Source: JAMIFN01 sp964544605 (GTDB taxonomy: Bacteria > Pseudomonadota > Gammaproteobacteria > Burkholderiales > Burkholderiaceae_C). From it: DNA of 31,209 nt. The DNA lies in NCBI GenBank assembly GCA_964544605.1, contig CAZJBX010000031.1, positions 1-31,209 of the forward strand, read 5' to 3'. Made by a program: the position numbers and the translations under genes. Below the pieces are notes generated by a model, which saw nothing but the letters and a program-made list of their open reading frames with translations, searched no databases and had not been told where the DNA came from. Below, in pieces: positions 25,295 to 31,209 of the stretch. The stretch's first letter is position 1, and each line of letters begins with the position of its first letter.

Positions 25295-25645
25295 ATGGGA
25301 AAACTCATCATCTACCTCTTTAGCCTCTTTATCCTCATCTGGGCCATGTACGGCCTCGCCCAAGGCGTCATGCTGGTACACAACGGCATCGCCCGCTTCT
25401 TCACGCCCAGCCCCAAACCCCAAGCCTCGCCCCAATTCAACGAGGCAGACGCCATCCCATTGAGCCAACTCCTTGAAGGCCCCAGCAGCCCCAAGCGCGA
25501 CCCAAGCCCTAGCACCGCCAGCACCCCACAGCACTACCTGCATGAACTCAAAACCCTGCACGAACTGCACCAAGCTGGCGCACTCAACGCAGAAGAATTC
25601 AGCCAACTCAAACAGCACCTACTCAGCACACTGCAAAAACCGTGA
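25295..25645 (+). CDS. SHOCT-domain single-pass membrane protein
   Basis: The protein has 116 residues from the ATG at 25295, which has AGGAG 7 nt upstream. An N-terminal membrane helix (LIIYLFSLFILIWAMYGLAQGVML, residues 4-27) is followed by a Pro/Ser-rich linker. The C-terminal stretch YLHELKTLHELHQAGALNAEEFSQLKQHLL is a typical SHOCT motif (short helical domain with an L-x-x-G-x-(I/L)-(T/N)-x-x-E-(F/Y) pattern). SHOCT motifs occur at the ends of many unrelated proteins and probably mediate oligomerisation. The frame is open upstream to 25184, but the membrane helix and ribosome site favour 25295. Function is unknown. The XRE gene lies convergent to it. Confidence 0.8.
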   Translation: MGKLIIYLFSLFILIWAMYGLAQGVMLVHNGIARFFTPSPKPQASPQFNEADAIPLSQLLEGPSSPKRDPSPSTASTPQHYLHELKTLHELHQAGALNAEEFSQLKQHLLSTLQKP

Positions 25646-25654
25646 ATCGGGCAC

Positions 25655-25674
25655 AAAAAAAGCCCCAAAGGGCC
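25655..25674 (-). terminator. Weak terminator for the XRE gene
   Basis: On the minus strand GCCC-TTTG-GGGC is followed by seven T (25655-25661). The stem has only four pairs. It lies 31 bp beyond the XRE stop codon and 10 bp after the stop of the convergent SHOCT gene. Confidence 0.4.
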
Positions 25675-25704
25675 AAATCAAAGCAATGCAGAACAACTCT
25701 CGCA

Positions 25705-25941
25705 CTAAGGCGCACAAGCCAACCTCGCCTCCACGCGCTGGCACAAAACCGAAGGAGACACATTCAATGCCCGACACAACTTAAACAAAGAACGCAAACT
25801 GGGTGACTTATCACCCAGCTCCAACTGACTGATGTAATTGCGTGCCAGCTCAGCCTCAAAAGCCAAAGCCTCCTGCGACAGCTTGCGCTCCAAACGCAAC
25901 TCCCGCAGCGTCGCACCAAAAGCACGCTCTAAGTCCCTCAT
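25705..25941 (-). CDS. Small XRE-family HTH repressor
   Basis: The protein has 78 residues from the ATG at 25941 and is a single Cro/C1-type helix-turn-helix domain. FGATLRELRLERKLSQEALAFEAELARNYISQLELGDKSPSLRSLFKLCRALNVSP shows both helices (LSQEALA and RNYISQLE) and the GDKSPSL turn. It has no other domain, so it probably binds DNA as a dimer. GGTG lies 4 nt before the ATG. An upstream TTG at 25995 would start inside the palindrome and is less likely. It is transcribed away from the 61-aa/GTPase operon and towards the SHOCT gene. Matching sites at 25153 and 25992 are candidate operators, which would make it self-regulating and the regulator of both flanking units (inference). Confidence 0.88.
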   Translation of the reverse strand: MRDLERAFGATLRELRLERKLSQEALAFEAELARNYISQLELGDKSPSLRSLFKLCRALNVSPSVLCQRVEARLACAP

Positions 25942-25971
25942 TTTCACCAGCAAAATCGGGCCAGTATCTGG

Positions 25972-26002
25972 TTTACACTCTGCCCTGTCTTCCAACTATA
26001 GT
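25972..26002 (+). promoter_or_regulatory. Candidate sigma-70 promoter of the GTPase operon
   Basis: TTTACA (25972-25977) and TATAGT (25997-26002) each match the consensus at five of six positions, with a 19-bp spacer, which is long. The -10 lies inside the candidate operator, so repressor binding would block RNA polymerase. The leader to the ATG at 26147 would be about 140 nt. Confidence 0.4.
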
Positions 26003-26007
26003 TAGAA
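25992..26007. promoter_or_regulatory. Candidate XRE operator between the XRE gene and the GTPase operon (site 2)
   Basis: CCAACTATAGTTAGAA contains the perfect 10-bp palindrome AACTATAGTT (25994-26003). It lies 53 bp upstream of the XRE ATG and shares 15 of 16 bases with site 1. Position and symmetry fit a dimeric HTH repressor. Confidence 0.5.
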
Positions 26008-26146
26008 GAATAGGGCCAATCGCCCTGCTGTCTGGCCCACACGCCAAGCAGCCGCAACACAACACCACACACACCGCACAAGAGCCAGCCGCCACACAAG
26101 CCCCCGCCTGAGCGAGCTAGCCGCCCCCATCTGATAGGAGACAGAA

Positions 26147-26332
26147 ATGAACAAATACCGCGTCACTTTTGATGCACTCGGCTCTGGCAACAACAAAACC
26201 GTGGTGCAAATCACCGTGCAAGCCGAATCCGACTTCATGGCCCAACGCATCGCCGAAGGCCAAGCCAAGCACCGCAGCCCCTCCCTACGCAACTGTGAAT
26301 TTGTGTTGCGGAAGGTGGAGAAGGTGTCTTAA
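26147..26332 (+). CDS. 61-aa conserved-looking small protein, first gene of the GTPase operon
   Basis: The ATG at 26147 is preceded by TAGGAG at 8 nt, a clear ribosome site. The 61 residues read as strand (NKYRVTFDAL), strand (KTVVQITVQA), helix (SDFMAQRIAEGQAKH) and strand (NCEFVLRKVEKV), a compact beta-beta-alpha-beta layout with no membrane segment. I do not recognise the family. It lies 49 bp before the dynamin-like gene with no terminator between, so it is probably co-transcribed. It might be a regulator or accessory subunit; this is a guess from position only. Confidence 0.65.
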   Translation: MNKYRVTFDALGSGNNKTVVQITVQAESDFMAQRIAEGQAKHRSPSLRNCEFVLRKVEKVS

Positions 26333-26381
26333 CAAATCAACCATCCTCTTATTTCTATTACTCACGCATAAAGGAAATACC

Positions 26382-28802
26382 TTGAGCCAGAAAAAACTAA
26401 CCGTTGAAGCACTGCGCAACGATGCCCAAAGACAAATCAAACTCCTGCAAGACCTACTCCAGCGAGGCATTGAGCAAGGGCATATCAAGCCCTTCAATGA
26501 GGCAGCCAGCCCAAGGCCCACATGGGATACGAAATCTGTCGAGGTGTCCAAGCAAGTTCTCTCAGGCGAAAGCTACAAACTTGACAACTTGGACTTGGTA
26601 CTGGCTGTTGTCGGCACGATGAAGGCAGGCAAATCCACCAGCATCAATGCCATTGTGGGTGCAGAGGTATTGCCCAACCGCAACCGCCCTATGACGGCCT
26701 TGCCAACCTTGATTCGTCACACCCTAGGCACTTTAGAGCCTGAGCTTTCTTTCCTTAAAGTTCAGCCACTCAATCAGCTTCTAAAAGAACTGGCGCAAAA
26801 GCTGCACACTGCGGATGCTGATTTACTGAATGATCTTGGCAATGAACCAGACATGGCCGAGCTTTTGACACAAATCAAAAATGGCAAGCCATTTCAATCA
26901 AAACATGTTGGTGAGGAATCCATCTTCAACTTCCTCAAAGGCTTGAACGATCTTGTCCGCTTATCCAAAGATCTACATGTTGAGTTCCCCTTTGAGGAAT
27001 ACTCCACAGTGGATGCGCTACCTGTTATTGAGATTGAGTTTACTCACCTGAATAAAATCCATACTGATTTGGGCCGATTGACACTACTCGACACACCTGG
27101 CCCGAATGAAGCTGGCCAGCCTCACTTGCACCACATGTTAAAAGACCAACTCAAAAAAGCATCTGCAGTATTGGCCATATTAGACTATACCCAGCTCAAG
27201 TCTGATGCGGATGAGAAGGTACGCGAAAACTTGCTAGAGGTTGCAGACTCAGCCCAAAATCGCATGTATGCCTTGGTGAATAAGTTTGACCAGAACGATC
27301 GCAACAGCGATGATGCAAAAACGGTTCAAAGCTATGTATCCCAATCACTCATGAAGGGCGAAATGCCCCTTGAGCATGTTTTCCCTGTCTCATCAAAACA
27401 CGGCTATTTGGCCAGCCGAGCACTCAACGAGATTGACCGAGGCAAGCCGCTCGACAGCAGTCAAGGGTGGGTTAAAGATTTTGCAAAAGAAGCAGAATTT
27501 GGCCGAGGCTGGGAAAAAACGCTACAAAATGATCCAGAAGAAGTCAAAGAGGGAGCGGAGTGGCTCTGGGAGAAGTCACGCTTTGCCGCTCCTTTGGGGC
27601 AGGTGGTGGTCAAGGCATACCAAAATGCATCATTGCATGCTTTGAGCGCAGCAGCCAAAAAGCTTTTTGACGATGCTAAAAAAACAGAGGATTTCTTCAA
27701 AGCCTCTGAAGCAGCACTGAAACAAGATGCTGATAAATTGAAAAAAACGATTGAACAACTGAATCGTAATATTCAAAGCTTGAAATCTCTTGAAGAAAAA
27801 ATTGAACAAGATTTTACCAAGTCAAAAGATGAAATCAAAGGCATTTTGAGCAAAGAAACGAAAGCCATACACGAGGACATTTCCACGACAATGGCCAGCC
27901 TTCTCATCGACGGTGAGGAAAGGGCTGCGTCTTCTCTTAAAGAGGCCATAGATAAGCGCCATGCAAAATCCAGACCATTTAGCTCTAAGAAGGCGCAAGA
28001 AGCAAGCCGCGCCGAAAAAATACAAGAGGCCATCAACTCCAAAAAATCAGTCAATGGCACTGTCATGTTCGATGACAAAAAAAAGGCACTCGAATATATT
28101 GGATCAATCGAGGTCGCCATTGAGCATCTTTTTAAGAAGTCAGAAGATGACTTGCAAAAAAATATTGGATCCAGCATCAAATCATTTGAAGCCATGCTCA
28201 GCGGGCTGAAAGAGGATGCTTTGGCTCAAATTCAAGCCTCGACTGAAAGCAATCTGGATGATCTTGACATCCATATCAAGATGCCAAGTGCCAAGGCCAT
28301 CAGCCTCAATTCATCGACCTCTGGCATGTTCCAATCGGCCATGCAAGAGAAGACAAAAAAAATCACTGTTCAAGTAGAAAGGGATGGCTTCTTTGCTAAG
28401 GCAGCTCGCTGGTTTGATAGCTTTGGAACCCAGAGGAATTGGGGTATGGATGAGACCCGAATGCAGGTCAGTGAATACCCAGTCAACTTGAATGAAATCA
28501 AAGCATCTGTTGATAAAGCCGCCGATAATATGCTGCAAACAGCCCAAATCACTTTGGGTAGAGAGGTTTACCCCCAATTGGCTGAAAGCATTGAAAGCGT
28601 TTGGGGTGCATTTCGTAAAAAAATCGAAAGCATCTCAGGCGACTTGCGCCAAGGTCTTGAAGGCCACAAGCAAGACGACGCGCAGAGGAAAGCCGCGCTA
28701 CAAGCTTTGCAAAAGGCGTTGACTGATGCCAGCGGCCTTTTAAAAGATGCGGAGATGGCGAAAGACCAAGCCGAAGACCTTTTTAAACAACAAGGAGTGT
28801 GA
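26382..28802 (+). CDS. Dynamin-like GTPase (YjdA/CrfC-like)
   Basis: The protein has 806 residues. The start is TTG at 26382, with AAAGGAAA six bases upstream; the next in-frame ATG lies inside the GTPase domain. All GTPase motifs are visible: G1 GTMKAGKS (78-85), a G2 Thr in RPMTALPT, G3 DTPG (237-240) and G4 NKFD (300-303). Long charged heptad-rich coiled coils span roughly 430-540 (KASEAALKQDADKLKKTIEQL onward) and recur near the C-terminus. No strong transmembrane helix is seen, so membrane contact would be peripheral. Bacterial dynamin-like proteins assemble on membranes to bend, fuse or seal them. Next to a partner gene, the arrangement recalls E. coli YjdA (CrfC/RdcA) with YjcZ (RdcB). 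The gene is clearly AT-richer than upstream genes (27721-27780 has 17 G+C of 60), which suggests transfer. It ends one base before the partner gene. Confidence 0.85.
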   Translation: MSQKKLTVEALRNDAQRQIKLLQDLLQRGIEQGHIKPFNEAASPRPTWDTKSVEVSKQVLSGESYKLDNLDLVLAVVGTMKAGKSTSINAIVGAEVLPNRNRPMTALPTLIRHTLGTLEPELSFLKVQPLNQLLKELAQKLHTADADLLNDLGNEPDMAELLTQIKNGKPFQSKHVGEESIFNFLKGLNDLVRLSKDLHVEFPFEEYSTVDALPVIEIEFTHLNKIHTDLGRLTLLDTPGPNEAGQPHLHHMLKDQLKKASAVLAILDYTQLKSDADEKVRENLLEVADSAQNRMYALVNKFDQNDRNSDDAKTVQSYVSQSLMKGEMPLEHVFPVSSKHGYLASRALNEIDRGKPLDSSQGWVKDFAKEAEFGRGWEKTLQNDPEEVKEGAEWLWEKSRFAAPLGQVVVKAYQNASLHALSAAAKKLFDDAKKTEDFFKASEAALKQDADKLKKTIEQLNRNIQSLKSLEEKIEQDFTKSKDEIKGILSKETKAIHEDISTTMASLLIDGEERAASSLKEAIDKRHAKSRPFSSKKAQEASRAEKIQEAINSKKSVNGTVMFDDKKKALEYIGSIEVAIEHLFKKSEDDLQKNIGSSIKSFEAMLSGLKEDALAQIQASTESNLDDLDIHIKMPSAKAISLNSSTSGMFQSAMQEKTKKITVQVERDGFFAKAARWFDSFGTQRNWGMDETRMQVSEYPVNLNEIKASVDKAADNMLQTAQITLGREVYPQLAESIESVWGAFRKKIESISGDLRQGLEGHKQDDAQRKAALQALQKALTDASGLLKDAEMAKDQAEDLFKQQGV

Positions 28803-28803
28803 T

Positions 28804-29739
28804 ATGAGCCAGTCTTTGATTCCCATCAGCCCAGACTCAGAGCTTTGCAAAAGTTTGACCAGCTTGCCACAGAAATTTGTGGTGGATTTTGCCAATAGCA
28901 TTGATGTCAGCCGTGACCTCAGCCGCGTGCAGCAACAACGGTCTGGGCTTTTCTCTCGGCTTTTGGATGGCTTCACAGGCAAGTCGGCCCGCCGCCAAGT
29001 CGCTGTGAACAACAGTTTGGTTAGCGGCCTAGAAGGTGCCTTGGAATGGGTGCAAGACCTCAGCCAAGCAACTGCGATGAGCAATTTTGCACTGGCACTG
29101 GTGAACGATCGTGTGAATGCGCTCTCACTGCATGTCAGTGAACTCGCCCACTACAGCGCCGATACACGGGATTTACTCCGTCAAGTGGCCGAGCAATTGA
29201 ACTGTCGCATTGATGAAGCAATTGAGCTTATTCATGAAGTTGATTTTAGACACAAAGCACAGCTCAATTTGGAGGCGGCAATGGGCAAGTGGCGCAGTGG
29301 CCGATATGTGGCATTGGCCCCCAGTAGCCGTGCCTATGCGGCGCTAGAGGAGATGCGCTGGGGCCCTTTGGGTGATTTTTATCGCACACATGGCAATAGT
29401 AAGTCAGAAGCACAAGATCTGATCGAAATGGCGAAAGACCAGCTCACAGAGCAATTGGCGATGGATATTGAAATCCGACCAGAAGGTCATGCCAATATGG
29501 GTGAAATTTGGCTGGCCACGCCTTCAGCCCGCAACCAAAATGCCGCTGATATGCAAGAGGCAGTTTCTTATTTGGGCGATGGCTTTGCCGCAGAAAACAC
29601 GCCCTTTACTTATGCCGCAGCACATTCACAACACGCCGTGCAGGAGTGGCCGCTTAAGCTACCCCACGCTGCGAATGCAAGGCGCATTGCCGATGCTTTG
29701 GTTGACGAAGTCTTACTACAAGGAGTAGCCCATGTCTGA
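28804..29739 (+). CDS. Partner protein of the dynamin-like GTPase (YjcZ-like by position)
   Basis: The protein has 311 residues. The ATG at 28804 has AAGGAG upstream and lies one base after the GTPase stop, so translation is probably coupled. It seems mostly helical in residues 1-170 (SGLEGALEWVQDLSQATAMSNFALALVNDRVNAL; LLRQVAEQLNCRIDEAIELIHEVDFRHKAQLNLEAAM), then a mixed region and a helical end (ANARRIADALVDEVLLQ). There is no signal peptide, membrane helix or catalytic motif that I recognise. E. coli YjcZ (292 aa) also follows a dynamin-like gene and has similar size, so I suggest a YjcZ-like GTPase partner; sequence homology is not verified. The last 8 bases overlap the patatin gene. Confidence 0.7.
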   Translation: MSQSLIPISPDSELCKSLTSLPQKFVVDFANSIDVSRDLSRVQQQRSGLFSRLLDGFTGKSARRQVAVNNSLVSGLEGALEWVQDLSQATAMSNFALALVNDRVNALSLHVSELAHYSADTRDLLRQVAEQLNCRIDEAIELIHEVDFRHKAQLNLEAAMGKWRSGRYVALAPSSRAYAALEEMRWGPLGDFYRTHGNSKSEAQDLIEMAKDQLTEQLAMDIEIRPEGHANMGEIWLATPSARNQNAADMQEAVSYLGDGFAAENTPFTYAAAHSQHAVQEWPLKLPHAANARRIADALVDEVLLQGVAHV

Positions 29740-30955
29740 GCAAGTGCAATGGCAAAATGCCGCAACAGCCCCGCAAACGGGTTTGGTTCTTTCTGGCGGT
29801 GGGGCCAAAGGTGCCTATCAAGTGGGTGTGCTCAAGGCTTTGCTTGAGCTGGATGTACCGATACACCAAATCGCAGGAGCCAGTATTGGTGCGCTGAATG
29901 GCGCAGTATTGGCGGGGGCACCTTCACTGGAAGAAGGGACGCAGCGACTAGAAAACCTTTGGCTAACCTTGGCCGAGTCATCACCTGTTGAATCCAATAT
30001 TCCCTCCTACCTGAAACTATTGGCTGCGGCTGGCCTACAGCTCGGGCTGCCACTTTCCACTTTATTCACCAAAGTGCCAGGCTTGTCGCAGAGCGTGGCG
30101 CGCCTCATTCAACCTGTGGCCAATCAACTAGGAAATAACCTCGCCATCAAAAAGACGCTGACTGCGCTGCTGGCGAATACGCCCGTTCAGGGACTGCTCA
30201 ACAAGTTGAGTTCATCGGGCAAAGATGATTCAGGGGCAACAGGGCCTGGCTTCTTTGAAGCGCCATTGTTGGCCGATAGCCCAATCAAAGCCCTAATGGA
30301 ACAGTATTTGGATGACGAAGGCTTGATGCAGGGCTTGCCGTTTTATGTATCCGTGTTTGAAAGCCAAGGCGGTTTAATGGATGTTTGGCGCTGCTTGAAA
30401 GCAGAAGCTGGCCTAGGCGAAACGCCCCCATCTGAGTTTTTGCATATACAAAGCTTGCCAGAGGCCCAGCGCCGTGAGGCTTTGCTGGCCTCCGCAGCCA
30501 TTCCTATGCTCTATCAAGCACGCCAGATTGATGGCGCACGCTATACGGATGGCAGCCAAGGTGGTTGGCAAAAGGATCAGGGCAACACACCCGTCACACC
30601 ATTGATTGAAGCGGGCTGCAAGCTTCTTATCGTCACGCATTTGAGCGATGGCTCATTGTGGAATCGACAAGACTTTCCCGACACCACGGTGCTGGAAATT
30701 CGCCCACAAAGCCCTATCAGCCTCAGCAGCAACCCACTGGAAGCTGCCAAGTCTTTGCTCGGCTTCGATGTATCAAATATTGCCCGACTGATGCAACAAG
30801 GGTATGACGATACATTGCACTGCGTGGGCCGAGTCCTCAAAGCCTCACGCACAGAAGAGCTGCTGCGCCAATCAGAGCAAGCTCGGGATGCCAGCTTGAG
30901 CCGTTCTGCTGCGGCAGATGCCCAACTTGAGCAGGCCATGCAACGGTTGCGCTAA
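29732..30955 (+). CDS. Patatin-like phospholipase
   Basis: The protein has 407 residues. The patatin signature is complete: oxyanion-hole GGGAKG (22-27), nucleophile elbow GASIG (49-53, Ser51), and the catalytic Asp273 in YTDGSQGG. Here DGS replaces the common DGG or DGA. A helical lid-like insertion of about 110 residues (roughly 85-190) separates the two parts. A charged Ala/Gln-rich coiled coil (residues about 370-407) ends the protein and could bind a partner. It should cleave acyl chains from phospholipids. There is no signal peptide, so it would act on the inner leaflet. AAGGAG precedes the ATG, which overlaps the stop of the partner gene by 8 bp. That tight coupling to a dynamin-like GTPase suggests joint membrane action. 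Patatins are effectors in some anti-phage systems such as CBASS (CapV), but no cyclase is present here. Confidence 0.88.
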   Translation: MSEQVQWQNAATAPQTGLVLSGGGAKGAYQVGVLKALLELDVPIHQIAGASIGALNGAVLAGAPSLEEGTQRLENLWLTLAESSPVESNIPSYLKLLAAAGLQLGLPLSTLFTKVPGLSQSVARLIQPVANQLGNNLAIKKTLTALLANTPVQGLLNKLSSSGKDDSGATGPGFFEAPLLADSPIKALMEQYLDDEGLMQGLPFYVSVFESQGGLMDVWRCLKAEAGLGETPPSEFLHIQSLPEAQRREALLASAAIPMLYQARQIDGARYTDGSQGGWQKDQGNTPVTPLIEAGCKLLIVTHLSDGSLWNRQDFPDTTVLEIRPQSPISLSSNPLEAAKSLLGFDVSNIARLMQQGYDDTLHCVGRVLKASRTEELLRQSEQARDASLSRSAAADAQLEQAMQRLR

Positions 30956-30970
30956 AAATGGCAACTGAAT

Positions 30971-31003
30971 AAAAACCACTGCGCAGCAATGCCAGTGGTT
31001 TTT
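30971..31003 (+). terminator. Rho-independent terminator ending the GTPase-patatin operon
   Basis: An 11-bp perfect stem (30971-30981 with 30993-31003) encloses an 11-nt loop, followed by cttttt. It lies 15 bp after the patatin stop, marking the operon end. Confidence 0.88.
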
Positions 31004-31209
31004 CTTTTTAGGCTGGATGCACCGCGCTTCCACTTCGTCATGTTGAACTTGGCTGAGGCACCTTGGTTCCTGCCTCAAACCTAGAGTGATAGAAGGGCTT
31101 AAAAAGAGCCAGCGACCCAACAGCCCGTCATCCTTTCCCCGCAGCGCAAAACCTCTGCCTTGCAGTCGAAGATGGCCGCACTGGGCTACGGCGTATGGAG
31201 TGCGGCGCT
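31004..31209. other. Right-end segment without a supported gene
   Basis: No frame gives a recognisable protein. GAGGCA…TGCCTC forms a short hairpin near 31054-31075, preceded by cgtcatgttgaactt, which resembles the GTCATGCTGAACTT core of known dispersed repeats. This may be a decayed intergenic repeat or the edge of a gene beyond the window. Confidence 0.3.

Noticed and set aside
30872..31120. 82-aa minus-strand frame at the right end
   Set aside because: It crosses the operon terminator and the patatin 3' end, with no recognisable sequence.

Overview
The window looks like chromosomal DNA of a betaproteobacterium, most likely Burkholderiales (Comamonadaceae-like). This rests on the rseP-bamA-skp-lpxD-fabZ-lpxA block, a DUF1329 protein, BapA-prefix/RTX surface proteins, a monofunctional RelA with the ExDD motif, and strongly C/G-ending codons in the core genes. 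Species-level identity cannot be read from the sequence. I saw no rRNA, tRNA, CRISPR array or insertion sequence.

Region 1 (1-4166, minus strand) holds two tandem paralogues of a large secreted adhesin-like family. Both have a BapA-prefix-like N-terminus, a glycine-rich stretch and a long low-complexity Pro/Glu array. The left copy runs off the window. The right copy is complete apart from a 100-N assembly gap inside its Glu-Pro array, and it ends in Ig-like regions, RTX repeats and a type I secretion tail. Region 2 (4249-9180) has a small HExxH-type membrane protein and a GMC oxidoreductase on the minus strand, then rubredoxin and relA on the plus strand. Region 3 (9201-13842, minus) has a DUF1329 protein, shikimate kinase, a DEAD-box helicase with an RG-rich repeated tail, and a doubtful Cys-rich membrane ORF. 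Region 4 (13958-16251) has a thiolase facing a tesA-phnA pair.

Region 5 (16370-25024, plus) is a long co-oriented run: hisB, a CoA-binding protein, rseP, bamA, skp, lpxD, fabZ, lpxA and an EcsC-family gene. It joins envelope stress proteolysis, outer-membrane protein assembly and lipid A synthesis. The order departs from the classical cluster: no dxr/cdsA precede rseP, lpxB does not follow lpxA, and a strong terminator-like hairpin lies between skp and lpxD.

Region 6 (25068-31003) looks like an accessory island. It contains a mobile-repeat-like palindrome, a SHOCT-domain membrane protein, a small XRE repressor, and a four-gene plus-strand operon: a 61-aa protein, a large dynamin-like GTPase, a partner protein placed like E. 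coli YjcZ, and a patatin-like phospholipase. Base composition becomes visibly more AT-rich in the GTPase. Two near-identical 16-bp sites, one upstream of the SHOCT gene and one in the promoter between the XRE gene and the operon, suggest that the repressor controls both units. A dynamin-like GTPase coupled to a phospholipase under repressor control is the best candidate here for an undescribed membrane-targeting (possibly anti-phage or stress) system.
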